Source: Paraescarpia echinospica
Lineage: Eukaryota; Annelida; Polychaeta; Sabellida; Siboglinidae
Reading direction: 5' to 3'
NCBI GenBank assembly: GCA_020002185.1
Contig: CM034544.1
Span: 37,353,862-37,417,861, forward strand
DNA length: 64,000 nucleotides
The notes under the pieces are model-generated. The model was not told where the DNA came from. It did no database searches and saw nothing but the letters and a program-made list of their open reading frames with translations. The translations under genes and the position numbers were made by a program. Positions 14,254-28,300 of this stretch are shown here, one piece after another. Numbering within the stretch: position 1 is the first letter of the stretch; the number at the start of each line of letters is the position of its first letter.

Positions 14254-17200
14254 TTACCCCAAATTGATATCTTGCATGTTACAAATCTTCACGAAGGCTA
14301 GACTGATATCAAGCTATACACATAACTAGATTAACCGCAAAGGGTAATGTATATTACCCTTTCATCTCCGTCACGGAAGTTACAAGAAAATAGTACGTAA
14401 GTTAAGTGAGTGAAAAATCATTCCAGTTTGACGTTTTACCTTGTCTAATGCAGTAGTACATTCAGTATTCTTGAAACAAACGTGTCCCGTGAAAAAGTGA
14501 TCGAAGAGAATTCACGCATATCACACCAAATCGGTATTTTTATGAGCACTCTTTCGGATGACGGATCCTTAATGTTGTCTTACCCAAAATTGATGTCCTG
14601 CATATTACAAATCTTCTCGAAGGCTAGACTGATATCAAGCTATACACATAACTAGATTAACCTCAAAGGGGAATGTATGTTACCCTCTCATCTCCGTCAC
14701 GTAAGTTACAAGAAAATAGTACGTAAGTTATGGGTGTGAAAACTCATTCCCATTTGATGTTTTATCTTGTCTAATGCAGTAGTAGTTTCAGTATTCTCGA
14801 AACAAACATGTCCCATGTCAAAGTGATCGAAGAAAATTCACGCATATCACACCAAAATAGTTTTTCAAGTGCACTCTTTGTGCGGACGGATCCTTAATGT
14901 GGTCTTACCCCACCTTTATGTCCTGCATGTTATAAATCTTCACGAAGGCTAGACTGATATCAAGCCAAACACATAACTAGATTAACCGCAATGGGGAATG
15001 TATGTTACCCTTTCATCTCCGTCACGTAAGTTACAAGAAAAAAGTACGTAAGTTACGGGTGTGAAAACTTATTCCCATTTGATGTTTTATCTTGTCTAAT
15101 TGCATTAGTACATTCAATATTCTCAAAACAAGCATGTCCCATGTCAAAGTGATCGAAAAAAATTCACGCATTTCACACCAAAACCGTTTTTCAAGTGCAC
15201 TCTTTAGGCGGACGGATCCTTAATGTGGTCTTACCCCAAATTGATGTCCTGCATGTTACAAATCTTCACGAAGGCTACACTGATATCATGCCACAAACAT
15301 AACTAGATTAAACGCAAAGAGGAATGTATGTTACCCTTTCATCTCCGTCACGTAAGTTACAAGAAAATATTACGTAAGTTATATGTGTGAAAACTCATTC
15401 CAATTTGACGTTTTACCTTGTCTAATGCAGCAGTACATTCAGTATTCTTGAAACAAACGTGTCCCATCAAAAAGTGTTCGAAGATAATTCACGCATATCA
15501 CACCAAAATGGTATTTTCATGTGCACTTTTTCGGCGGAGGGATCCTTAATGTGGTCTTACCCCAAATTGATGTGGTGCTTACAAATCTTCACGAAGGCTA
15601 GACTGATATCAAGCTACACACATAACTAGATTAACCACAAAGGGGAATATATGTTACCCTTTCATCTCCGTCACGTAAGTTAAAAGATAATAATACGTAA
15701 GTTATCAGTGTGAAAACTAATTCCCATTTGATGTTTTATCTTGTCTAATGCATTAGTACATTCAGGGTTCTCGAAATAAACGTGTCCCATGACAAAGTGA
15801 TCGAAGATAATTCACGCATATCACACCAAAACGGTATTTTCATGTGCAATTTTTCTGCGGAAGGATCCTTAATGTGGTCTTACCCCAAATTGATGTCCTG
15901 CTTACAAATCTTCACGAAGGCTAGACTGATATCAAGCTACACACATAACTAGATTAACCACAAAGGGGAATATATGTTATCCTTTCATCTCCGTCACGTT
16001 AGTTACAAGAAAATAATACGAAAGTTATGAGTGTGAAAACTAATTCCCATTTGATGTTTTATCTTGTCTAATGCATTACTACATTCAGTGTTCTCGAAAT
16101 AAACGTGTCCCATGGCAAAGTGATCGAAACAAATTCAAGCATATCACACCAGAACGGTATTTTCAAGGGCACTCTTTCGGCGGACGGATCCTTAATGTCG
16201 TCTTATCCTACCTTGATGTCCTGCATGTTACAAATCTTCACGAAGGCTAGACGGATATCAAGCCACACAGATAACTAGATTAACCGCAATGGGGAATGTA
16301 TGTTACCCTTTCATCTCCGTCACGTAAGTTACAAGAAAAAATACGTAAGTTATGGGTGTGAAAACTCATTCCCATTTGATGTTTTATCTTTTCTAATTGC
16401 TTTAGTACATTCAGTATTCATGAAACAAACGCGTCCCGTGAAAAAGTGATCGAAGAGAATTCACGCATACTACACCGAATCTGTATTTTCATGAGCAATC
16501 TTTCGGAGGACGGATCCTTAATGTTGTCTTACCCAAAATTGATGTCCTGCATGTTACAAATCTTCTCGAAGGCTAGACTGATATTAAGCTACACACATAA
16601 CTAGATTAACCTCAAAGGGGAATGTATGTTACCCTTTCATCTCCGTCACGTTAGTTACAAGAAAATAGTACTTAAGTTATTGGTGTGGAAACTCATTCCC
16701 GTTTGATATTTTATCTTGTCTATTGCAGAAGTACATTCAGTATTCTCGAAGCAAACATGTCCCATGTAAAAGTGATCGAAAAAATTTCACGCATTTCAAA
16801 CCAAAACGGTTTATCAAGTGCACTATTTAGGCGGACGGATCCTTAATGTAGTGTTACCCCAAATTAATGTCCTGCATGTCACAAATCTTCACGAAGGTTA
16901 GACTGATATCATGCCACACACATAACTAGATTAACTGCAAAGAGGAATGTATGTTACCCTTTCATCTCCGTCACGTAATTTACAAGAAAACAGTACGTAA
17001 GTTATGGGTGTGAAAACTCATTCCCATTTGGTGTTTTATCTTGTCTAATGCATTAGTACATTCAGTGTTCTCGAAACAAACATGTCCCATTTCAAAGTGG
17101 TCGAAACAAATTCACGCATATCACACCAAAACTGTTTATCAAGTGCACTCTTTAGGCGGACGGATCCTTAAAGTGGTCTTACCCCAAATTGATATCTTGC

Positions 17201-17634
17201 ATGTTACAAATCTTCACGAAGGCTAGACTGATATAAAGCTATACACATAACTAGTTTAACCGCAAAGGGTAACGTATATTACCCTTACATCTCCGTCACG
17301 TAAGTTACAAGAAAATAGTACGTAAGTTACGTGAGTGAAAAATCATTCACATTTGACGTTTTATCTTGTCTAATGCAGTAGTGCATTCAGTATTCTTGAA
17401 ACAAACGTGTCCCGTGAAAAAGTGATCGAAGAGAATTCTCGCATATCACACCACATCGGTATTTTCATGAGCACTCTTTCGGAGGACGGATCCTTAAAGT
17501 TGTCTTACCCAAAATTGATGTCCTGCATATTACCAATCTTCTCGAAGGCTAGACTGATATCAAGCTAAACACTTAACTAGATTAACCTCAAAGGGGAATG
17601 TATGTTACCCTTTCATCTCCGTCACGTAAGTTAC
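14254..17634 (+). repeat. 3.4-kb higher-order block, copy 2
   Basis: This is the second copy of the block at 6450-9830, at an offset of 7,804 bp. It lies inside the part of the left arm that is mirrored in the right arm. The right-arm counterpart sometimes shares a base with copy 1 instead of this copy, for example the AAGCTATCAG state near 40270 (reverse strand). The three related stretches are therefore mosaics. Confidence 0.8.
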
Positions 17635-19403
17635 AAGAAAATAGTACGTAAGTTATGGGTGTGAAAACCCATTCCCATTTAATATGTTATCTTGTCTAAT
17701 GCAGTAGTAGTTTCAGTATTCTCGAAACAAACATGTCCCATGACAAAGTGATCGAAGAAAATTCACGCATATCACACCAAGATAGTTTTTGAAGTGCACA
17801 CTTTGTGCGGACGGATCCTTAATGTGGTCTTACAACACCTTTATGTCCTGCATGTTATAAATCTTCACGAAGGCTAGACTGATATCAAGCCAAACACATA
17901 ACTAGATTAACCGCAATGTGGAATGTTTGTTACCCTTTCATCTCCGTCACGTAAGTTAAAAGAAAACTGTACGTAAGTTATGGGTGTGAAAACTCATTCC
18001 CATTTGGTGTTTTATCTTGTCTATTGCATTAGTACATTCAGTGTTCTCGAAACAAACATGTCCAATTTCAAAGTGGTCGAAACAAATTCACGCATATCAC
18101 ACCAAAACTGTTTATCAAGTGCACTCTTTAGGCGGACGGATCCTTAATGTGGTCTTACCCCAAATTGATATCTTGCATGTTACAAATCTTCACGAAGGCT
18201 AGACTGATATAAAGCTATACACATAACTAGATTAACCGCAAAGGGTAATGTATATTACCCTTTCATCTCCGTCACGTAAGTTACAAGAAAATAGTACGTA
18301 AGTTACGTGAGTGAAAAATCATTAACATTTAACGTTTGATCTTGTCTAATGCAGTAGTACATTCAGTATTCTTGAAACAAACGTGTCCGTGAAAAAGTGA
18401 TCGAAGAGAATTCACGCATATCACACCAAAACGGTTTTTCAAGTGCACTCTTTAGGCGGACGGATCCTTAATGTGGTCTTACCCCAAATTAATGTCTTGC
18501 ATGTTACAAATCTTCACGAAGGCTAGACTGATATCAAGCTATACACATAACTAGATTAACATCAAAGGGTAATGTATATTACCCTTTCATCTCCGTCACG
18601 TAAGTTACAAGAAAATAGTACGTAAGTTATGTGAGTGAAAAATCATTCCAGTGTGACGTTTTACCTTGTCTAATGCAGTAGTACATTTAGTATTCTTGAA
18701 ACAAACGTGTCCCGTGAAAAAGTGATCGAAGAGAATTCACGCATATCACACCAAATCGGTATTTTTATGAGCACTCTTTCGGATGACGGATCCTTAATGT
18801 TGTCTTACCCAAAATTGATGTCCTGCATATTACAAATCTTCTCGAAGGCTAGACTGATATCAAGCTACACACATAACTAGATTAACCTCAAAGGGGAATG
18901 TATGTTACCCTCTCATCTCCGTCACATAAGTTACAAGAAAATAGTACGTAAGTTATGGGTGTGAAAACTCATTCCCATTTGATGTTTTATCTTGTCCAAT
19001 GCAGTAGTAGTTTCAGTATTCTCTAAACAAACATGTCCCATATCAAAGTGATCGAAGAAAATTCACGCATATCACACCAAAATAGTTTTTCAAGTGCACT
19101 CTTTGTGCGGACGGATCCTTAATGTGGTCTTACCCCACCTTTATGTCCTGCATGTTATACATCTTCACGAAGGCTAGACTGATATCAAGCCATACACATA
19201 ACTAGATTAACCGCAATGGGGAATGTATGTTACCCTTTCATCTCCGTCACGTAAGTTACAAGAAAAAAGTACGTAAGTTATGGGAGTGAAAACTCATTCC
19301 CATTTGATGTTTTATCTTGTCTAATTGCATTAGTACATTCAGTATTCTCAAAACAAGCATGTCCCATGTCAAAGAGATCGAAAAAAATTCACGCATTTCA
19401 CAC
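14266..19403 (+). repeat. Left half of long inverted duplication
   Basis: Read backwards, this 5.1-kb stretch matches 36571-41708 with a constant coordinate sum of 55974. Checked anchor pairs are 14266-14277/41697-41708, 14541-14547/41427-41433, 14884-14893/41081-41090, 15996-16003/39971-39978, and the gap edge 19403/36571. Rare shared states include AAAGAGATCG at the gap edge, GAATGTTTGTTACC, CACACTTTGTGCGG with AAGATAGTT, AATATGTTATC and CCTTAAAGTTG. By eye, identity is very high in the stretches read, with scattered single-base differences such as near 17064 and 16659. Confidence 0.85.
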
Positions 19404-20403
19404 NNNNNNNNNNNNNNNNNNNNNNNNNNNNNNNNNNNNNNNNNNNNNNNNNNNNNNNNNNNNNNNNNNNNNNNNNNNNNNNNNNNNNNNNNNNNNNNNN
19501 NNNNNNNNNNNNNNNNNNNNNNNNNNNNNNNNNNNNNNNNNNNNNNNNNNNNNNNNNNNNNNNNNNNNNNNNNNNNNNNNNNNNNNNNNNNNNNNNNNNN
19601 NNNNNNNNNNNNNNNNNNNNNNNNNNNNNNNNNNNNNNNNNNNNNNNNNNNNNNNNNNNNNNNNNNNNNNNNNNNNNNNNNNNNNNNNNNNNNNNNNNNN
19701 NNNNNNNNNNNNNNNNNNNNNNNNNNNNNNNNNNNNNNNNNNNNNNNNNNNNNNNNNNNNNNNNNNNNNNNNNNNNNNNNNNNNNNNNNNNNNNNNNNNN
19801 NNNNNNNNNNNNNNNNNNNNNNNNNNNNNNNNNNNNNNNNNNNNNNNNNNNNNNNNNNNNNNNNNNNNNNNNNNNNNNNNNNNNNNNNNNNNNNNNNNNN
19901 NNNNNNNNNNNNNNNNNNNNNNNNNNNNNNNNNNNNNNNNNNNNNNNNNNNNNNNNNNNNNNNNNNNNNNNNNNNNNNNNNNNNNNNNNNNNNNNNNNNN
20001 NNNNNNNNNNNNNNNNNNNNNNNNNNNNNNNNNNNNNNNNNNNNNNNNNNNNNNNNNNNNNNNNNNNNNNNNNNNNNNNNNNNNNNNNNNNNNNNNNNNN
20101 NNNNNNNNNNNNNNNNNNNNNNNNNNNNNNNNNNNNNNNNNNNNNNNNNNNNNNNNNNNNNNNNNNNNNNNNNNNNNNNNNNNNNNNNNNNNNNNNNNNN
20201 NNNNNNNNNNNNNNNNNNNNNNNNNNNNNNNNNNNNNNNNNNNNNNNNNNNNNNNNNNNNNNNNNNNNNNNNNNNNNNNNNNNNNNNNNNNNNNNNNNNN
20301 NNNNNNNNNNNNNNNNNNNNNNNNNNNNNNNNNNNNNNNNNNNNNNNNNNNNNNNNNNNNNNNNNNNNNNNNNNNNNNNNNNNNNNNNNNNNNNNNNNNN
20401 NNN
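19404..20403. other. Assembly gap of exactly 1,000 N
   Basis: The run of N is exactly 1,000 bases, the same as the second gap, so its length is probably a placeholder. Satellite orientation is forward on its left and reverse on its right, so the only orientation switch in the window lies here. The left edge stops in mid-monomer in TTTCACAC and the right edge starts inside ATAAAACATC. The mirrored match suggests the unseen DNA could be much longer than 1 kb. Confidence 0.98.
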
Positions 20404-21479
20404 ATAAAACATCAAATGGGAATGAGTTTTCACACCTATAACTTACGTACTATTCTTGTAACTTACGTGACGGAGATGAAAGGGTAACATACATTCCCCT
20501 TTGCGGTTAATCTAGTTATATGTGTAGCTTGATATCAGACTAACATTCGTGAAGATTTGTAACATGCACGAAATCAATTTGGGGTAAGACCACATTACTG
20601 ATCCGTCCGCCTAAAGAGTGCACTTGAAAAACGGTTTTGATGTAAAATGCGTGAATTTGTTTTGATCACTTTGACATGGGACATGTTTGTTTCGAGAATA
20701 CTTAATGTACTAATGCAAATAGACAAGATAAAACATCAAATGGGAATGAGTTTTCACACCCATAACTTAAGTACTTCTTTCTTGTAACTTACGTGACGGA
20801 GATGAAAGGGTAACATACATTCCCCATTGCGGTTAATCTAGTTATGTGTTTGGCTTGATATTAGTCTAGCCTTCGTGAAGATTTATAACATGCAGGACAT
20901 AAAGGTGTTGTAAGACCACATTAAGGATCCGTCCGCACAAAGAGTGCACTTGAAAAACTATTTTGGTGTGATATGCGTGAATATTCGTCGATCACTTTGA
21001 CATGGGACATGTTTGTTTCGAGAATACTGAAACTACTGCTGCATTAGACAAGATAAAACACCAAATGGGAATGAGTTTTCACACCCATAACTTACGTACT
21101 GTTTTCTTGTAACTTACGTGACGGAGATGAAAGGGTAACATACATTCCTCTTTGCGGTTAATCTAGTTATGTGTGTGGCATGATATCAGTCTAACCTTCC
21201 CGAAGAATTGTGACATGCAGGACATTAATTTGGGGTAAGACTACATTAAGGATCCGTCCGCCTAAAGAGTGCACTTGAAAAACCGTTTTGGTTTGAAATG
21301 CGTGAACTTTTTTCGATCATTTTTATACGGGACATGTTTGTTTCGAGAATACTGAATGTACTTCTGCAATAGACAAGATCAAATATCAAACGGGAATGAG
21401 TTTCCACACCAATAATTTAAGTACTATTTTCTTGTAAGTTACGTGACGGAGATGAAAGGGTAACATACATTCCCCTTTG

Positions 21480-24400
21480 AGGTTAATCTAGTTATGTGTG
21501 TAGCTTGATATCAGTCTAGCCTTCGAGAAGATTTGTAACATGCAGGACATCAATTTTGGGTAAGACAACATTAAGGATCCGTCCTCCGAAAGAGTGCTCA
21601 TGAAAATACAGATTTGGTGTAATATGCGTGAATTCTCTTCGATCACTTTTTCACGGGACACGTTTGTTTCAAGAATACTGAATGTACTAAAGCAATTAGA
21701 AAAGATAAAACATCAAATGGGAATGAGTTTTCACACCCATAACTTACGTACTTTTTTCTTGTAACTTACGTGACGGAGATGAAAGGGTAATATACTTTCC
21801 CCATTGCGGTTAATCTAGTTATGTGTGTGGCTTGATATCCGTCTAGCCTTCGTGAAGATTTCTAACATGCAGGACATCAAGGTAGGATAAGACGACATTA
21901 AGGATCCGTCCGCCGAAAGAGTGCACTTGAAAATACCGTTCTGGTGTGATATGCTTGAATTTTTTTCGATCACTTTGTCATGGGACACGTTTATTTCGAG
22001 AACACTGAATGTAGTAATGCATTAGACAAGATAAAACATCAAATGGGAATTAGTTTTCACACTCATAACTTTCGTATTATTTTCTTGTAACTAACGTGAC
22101 GGAGATGAAAGGATAACATATATTCCCTTTTGTGGTTAATCTAGTTATGTGTGTAGTTTGATATCAGTCTAGCCTTCGTGAAGATTTGTAAGCAGGATAT
22201 CAATTTGGGGTAAGACCACATTAACGATCCTTCCACCGAAAAAGTGCACATGAAAATACGGTTTTGGTGTGATATGCGTGAATTATCTTCGATCACTTTG
22301 TCATGGGACACGTTTATTTCGAGAACACTGAATGTACTAATGCATTAGACAAGATAAAACATCAAATGGGAATTAGTTTTCACACTCATAACTTACGTAT
22401 TATTATCTTTTAACTTACGTGACGGAGATGAAAGGGTAACATATATTCCCCTTTGTGGTTAATCTAGTTATGTGTGTAGCTTGATATCAGTCTAGCCTTC
22501 GTGAAGATTTGTAAGCAGCACATCAATTTGGGGTAAGACCACATTAAGGATCCGTCCGCCGAAAAAGTGCACATGAAAATACCGTTTTGGTGTGATATGC
22601 GTGAATTATCTTCGATCACTTTTTGATGGGACACGTTTGTTTCAAGAATACTGAATGTACTACTGCATTAGACAAGGTAAAACGTCAAATTGGAATGAGT
22701 TTTCACACATATAACTTACGTAATATTTTCTTGTAACTTACGTGACGGAGAGGAAAGGGTAACATACATTCCTCTTTGCGGTTAATCTAGTTATGTTTGT
22801 GGCATGATATCAGTGTAGCCTTCGTGAAGATTTGTAACATGCAGGACATCAATTTGGGGTAAGACCACATTAAGGATCCGTCCGCCTAAAGAGTGCACTT
22901 AAAAAACGGTTTTGGTGTGAAATGCGTGAATTTTTTTCGATCACTTTCATAAGGGACATGCTTGTTTCGAGAATACTTACTGTACTAATGCAATTAGACA
23001 AGATAAAACATCAAATGGGAATGAGTTTTCACAACCATAACTTACGTACTTTTTTCTTGTAACTTACGTGACGGAGATGAAAGGGTAACATACATTCCAC
23101 ATTGCGGATAATCTAGTTATGTGTTTGGCTTGATATCAGTCTAGCCTTCGTGAAGATTTATAACATGCAGGACATAAAGGTGTTGTAAGACCACATTAAG
23201 GATCCGTCCGCACAAAGAGTGCACTTCAAAAACTATGTTGGTATGATATGCGTGAATTTTCTTCGATCACTTTGTCATGGGACATGTTTGTTTCGAGAAT
23301 ACTGAAACTACTACTGCATTAGACAAGATAAAACATTAAATGGGAATGAGTTTTCACACCCATAACTTACGTACTATTTTCTTGTAACTTACGTGACGGA
23401 GATGAAAGGGTAACATACATTCCCCTTTGAGGTTAATCTAGTTAAGTGTTTAGCTTGATATCAGTCTAGCCTTCGAGAAGATTGGTAATATGCAGGACAT
23501 CAATTTTGGGTAAGACAACATTAAGGATCCGTCCTCCGAAAGAGTGCTCATGAAAATACCGATTTGGTGTGATATGCGTGAATTCTCTTCGATCACTTTT
23601 TCACGGGACACGTTTGTTTCAAGAATACTGAATGTACTACTGCATTAGACAAGGTAAAACGTCAAACTGGAATGATTTTTCACTCACATAACTTACGTAC
23701 TATTTTCTTGTAACTTACGTGACGGAGATGAAAGGGTAATATACATTACCCTTTGCGGTTAATCTAGTTATGAGTATAGCTTGATATCAGTCTAGCCTTC
23801 GTGAAGATTTGTAACATGCAATATATCAATTTGGGTAAGACCACATTAAGGATCCGTCCGCCTAAAGAGTGCACTTGATAAACAGTTTAGGTGTGATATG
23901 CGTGAATTTGTTTCGACCACTTTGAAATGGGACATGTTTGTTTCGAGAACACTGAATGTACTAACGCATTAGACAAGATAAAACACCAAATGGGAATGAG
24001 TTTTCACACCCATAACTTACGTACTGTTTTCTTGTAACTTACGTGACGGAGATGAAAGGGTAACATACATTCCTCTTTGCGGTTAATCTAGTTATGTGTG
24101 TGGCATGATATCAGTCTAACCTTCGTGAAGATTTGTGACATGCAGGACATTAATTTGGGGTAAGACTACATTAAGGATCCGTCCGCCTAAAGAGTCCACT
24201 TGAAAAACCGTTTTGGTTTGAAATGCGTGAACTTTTTTCGATCATTTTTACATGGGACATGTTTGTTTCGAGAATACTGAATATACTTCTGCAATAGACA
24301 AGATCAAATATCAAACGGGAATGAGTTTCCACACCAATAACTTACGTACTATTTTCTTGTAACTTACGTGACGGAGATGAAAGGGTAACATACATTCCCC

Positions 24401-27400
24401 TTTGAGGTTAATCTAGTTATGTGTGTAGCTTGATATCAGTCTAGCCTTCGAGAAGATTTGTAACATGCAGGACATCAATGTTGGGTAAGACAACATTAAG
24501 GATCCGTCCTCCGAAAGAGTGCTCATGAAAATACAGATTTGGTGTAATATGCGTGAATTCTCTTCGATCACTTTTTCACGGGACACGTTTGTTTCAAGAA
24601 TACTGAATGTACTAAAGCAATTAGAAAAGATAAAACATCAAATGGGAATGAGTTTTCACACCCATAACTTACGTACTTTTTTCTTGTAACTTACGTGACG
24701 GAGATGAAAGGGTAACATACATTCCCCATTGCGGTTAATCTAGTTATGTGTGTGGCTTGATATCCGTCTAGCCTTCGTGAAGATTTCTAACATGCAGGAC
24801 ATCAAGGTAGGATAAGACGACATTAAGGATCCGTCCGCCGAAAGAGTGCACTTGAAAATACCGTTCTGGTGTGATATGCTTGAATTTGTTTCAATCACTT
24901 TGTCATGGGACACGTTTGTTTCGAGAACACTGAATGTAGTAATGCATTAGACAAGATAAAACATCAAATGGGAATTAGTTTTCACACTCATAACTTTCGT
25001 ATTATTTTCTTGTAACTAACGTGACGGAGATGAAAGGATAACATATATTCCCTTTTGTGGTTAATCTAGTTATGTGTGTAGTTTGATATCAGTCTAGCCT
25101 TCGTGAAGATTTGTAAGCAGGACATCAATTTGGGGTAAGACCACATTAAGGATCCTTCCACCGAAAAAGTGCACATGAAAATACGGTTTTGGTGTGATAT
25201 GCGTGAATTATCTTCGATCACTTTGTCATGGGACACGTTTATTTCGAGAACACTGAATTTACTAATGCATTAGACAAGATAAAACATCAAATGGGAATTA
25301 GTTTTCACACTCATAACTTACGTATTATTATCTTTTAACTTACGTGACGGAGATGAAAGGGTAACATATATTCCCCTTTGTGGTTAATCTAGTTATGTGT
25401 GTAGCTTGATATCAGTCTAGCCTTCGTGAAGATTTGTAAGCAGCACATCAATTTGGGGTAAGACCACATTAAGGATCCGTCCGCCGAAAAAGTGCACATG
25501 AAAATACCGTTTTGGTGTGATATGCGTGAATTATCTTCGATCACTTTTTGATGGGACACGTTTGTTTCAAGAATACTGAATGTACTGCTGCATTAGACAA
25601 GGTAAAACGTCAAATTGGAATGAGTTTTCACACATATAACTTACGTAATATTTTCTTGTAACTTACGTGACGGAGAGGAAAGGGTAACATACATTCCTCT
25701 TTGCGGTTAATCTAGTTATGTTTGTGGCATGATATCAGTGTAGCCTTCGTGAAGATTTGTAACATGCAGAACATCAATTTGGGGTAAGACCACATTAAGG
25801 ATCCGTCCGCCTAAAGAGTGCACTTGAAAAACGGTTTTGGTGTGAAATGCGTGAATTTTTTTCGATCACTTTGATAAGGGACATGCTTGTTTCGAGAATA
25901 CTTACTGTACTAATGCAATTAGACAAGATAAAACATCAAATGGGAATGAGTTTTCACAACCATAACTTACGTACTTTTTTCTTGTAACTTACGTGACGGA
26001 GATGAAAGGGTAACATACATTCCACATTGCGGTTAATCTAGTTATGTGTTTGGCTTGATATCAGTCTAGCCTTCGTGAAGATTTATAACATGCAGGACAT
26101 AAAGGTGTTGTAAGACCACATTAAGGATCCGTCCGCACAAAGAGTGCACTTCAAAAACTATTTTAGTGTGATATGCGTGAATTTTCTTCGATCACTTTGT
26201 CATGGGACATGTTTGTTTCGAGAATACTGAAACTACTACTGCATTAGACAAGATAAAACATTAAATGGGAATGAGTTTTCACACCCATAACTTACGTACT
26301 ATTTTCTTGTAACTTACGTGACGGAGATGAAAGGGTAACATACATTCCCCTTTGAGGATAATCTAGTTATGTGTGTAGCTTGATGTCAGTCTAGCCTTCG
26401 AGAAGATTTGTAACATGCAGGACATCAATTTTGGGTAAGACAACATTAAGGATCCGTCCTCCGAAAGAGTGCTCATGAAAATACAGATTTGGTGTAATAT
26501 GCGTGAATTCTCTTCGATCACTTTTTCACGGGACACGTTTGTTTCAAGAATACTGAATGTACTAAAGCAATTAGAAAAGATAAAACATCAAATGGGAATG
26601 AGTTTTCACACCCATAACTTACGTACTTTTTTCTTGTAACTTACGTGACGGAGATGAAAGGGTAACATACATTCCCCATTGTGGTTAATCTAGTTATGTG
26701 TGTGGCTTGATATCCGTCTAGCCTTCGTGAAGATTTGTAACATGCAGGACATCAAGGTAGGATAAGACGACATTAAGGATCCGTCCGCCGAAAGAGTGCC
26801 CTTGAAAATACCGTTCTGGTGTGATATGCTTGAATTTGTTTCGATCACTTTTCCATGGGACACGTTTATTTCGAGAACACTGAATGTAGTAATGCATTAG
26901 ACAAGATAAAACATCAAATGGGAATTAGTTTTCACACTCATAACTTTCGTATTATTTTCTTGTAACTAACGTGACGGAGATGAAAGGATAACATATATTC
27001 CCTTTTGTGGTTAATCTAGTTATGTGTGTAGTTTGATATCAGTCTAGCCTTCGTGAAGATTTGTAAGCAGGACATCAATTTGGGGTAAGACCACAATAAG
27101 GATCCTTCCACCGAAAAAGTGCACATGAAAATACGGTTTTGGTGTGATATGCGTGAATTATCTTCGATCACTTTGTCATGGGACACGTTTATTTCGAGAA
27201 CACTGAATGTACTAATGCATTAGACAAGATAAAACATCAAATGGGAATTAGTTTTCACACTCATAACTTACGTATTATTATCTTTTAACTTACGTGACGG
27301 AGATGAAAGGGTAACATATATTCCCCTTTGTGGATAATCTAGTTATGTGTGTAGCTTGATATCAGTCTAGCCTTCGTGAAGATTTGTAAGCAGCACATCA

Positions 27401-28300
27401 ATTTGGGGTAAGACCACATTAAGGATCCGTCCGCCGAAAAAGTGCACATGAAAATACCGTTTTGGTGTGATATGCGTGAATTATCTTCGTTCACTTTTTG
27501 ATGGGACACGTTTGTTTCAAGAATACTGAATGTACTACTGCATTAGACAAGGTAAAACGTCAAATTGGAATGAGTTTTCACACATATAACTTACGTAATA
27601 TTTTCTTGTAACTTACGTGACGGAGAGGAAAGGGTAACATACATTCCTCTTTGCGGTTAATCTAGTTATGTTTGTGGCATGATATCAGTGTAGCCTTCGT
27701 GAAGATTGGTAACATGCAGGACATCAATTTGGGGTAAGACCACATTAAGGATCCGTCCGCCTAAAGAGTGCACTTGAAAAACGGTTTTGGTGTGAAATGC
27801 GTGAATTTTTTTCGATCACTTTTATAAGGGACATGCTTGTTTCGAGAATACTTACTGTACTAATGCAATTAGACAAGATAAAACATCAAATGGGAATGAG
27901 TTTTCACAACCATAACTTACGTAATTTTTCTTGTAACTTACGTGACGGAGATGAAAGGGTAACATACATTCCACATTGCGGTTAATCTAGTTATGTGTTT
28001 GGCTTGATATCAGTCTAGCCTTCGTGAAGATTTATAACATGCAGGACATAAAGGTGTTGTAAGACCACATTAAGGATCCGTCCGCACAAAGAGTGCACTT
28101 CAAAAACTATTTTGGTGTGATATGCGTGAATTTTCTTCGATCACTTTGTCATGGGACATGTTTGTTTCGAGAATACTGAAACTACTACTGCATTAGACAA
28201 AATTAAACATTAAATGGGAATGAGTTTTCACACCCATAACTTACGTACTATTTTCTTGTAACTTACGTGACGGAGATGAAAGGGTAACATACATTCCCCT
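21480..28300 (-). repeat. Higher-order blocks repeating at ~2.93 and ~1.95 kb
   Basis: Marker variants recur here in the same order. ACAACCATAAC occurs at 23031, 25956 and 27906, spacings of 2,925 (9 monomers) and 1,950 (6 monomers). The AACTAACGTGACGG variant occurs near 22090, 25016 and 26967, and GTAAGCAGCACATC near 22511, 25437 and 27386. The third round therefore lacks about three monomers relative to the second. The unit is a multi-monomer higher-order repeat with internal deletions. Confidence 0.8.

Larger units (their letters stand above)
1..19403 (+). repeat. Satellite array, ~325-bp monomer, forward orientation (left arm)
   Basis: This is a head-to-tail tandem array of about 60 monomers. 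Taking the BamHI site as phase marker, sites fall at 279, 600, 923, 1235, (1560, mutated to GGACCC), 1886, 2211 and 2533, giving spacings of 321, 323, 312, 325, 326, 325 and 322. A consensus read by eye is 325 bp and about 38% GC. Conserved landmarks in order are GGATCCTTAATGTGGTC, a GATATC site, TCATCTCCGTCACGTAAG, GTACGTAAGTTATG, TTATCTTGTCTAATGCA, AATTCACGCAT and AAGTGCACTCTTTAGGCGG. Monomers differ by substitutions and small indels and fall into recurring sub-classes. The array begins before base 1 and is cut by the gap at 19404. It has no lasting reading frame. I do not recognise it as a named satellite; a heterochromatic or centromeric role would be inference. Confidence 0.97.

Noticed and set aside
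19317..20487. Frames of over 350 codons across the first gap
   Set aside because: They are almost wholly N and artificial.
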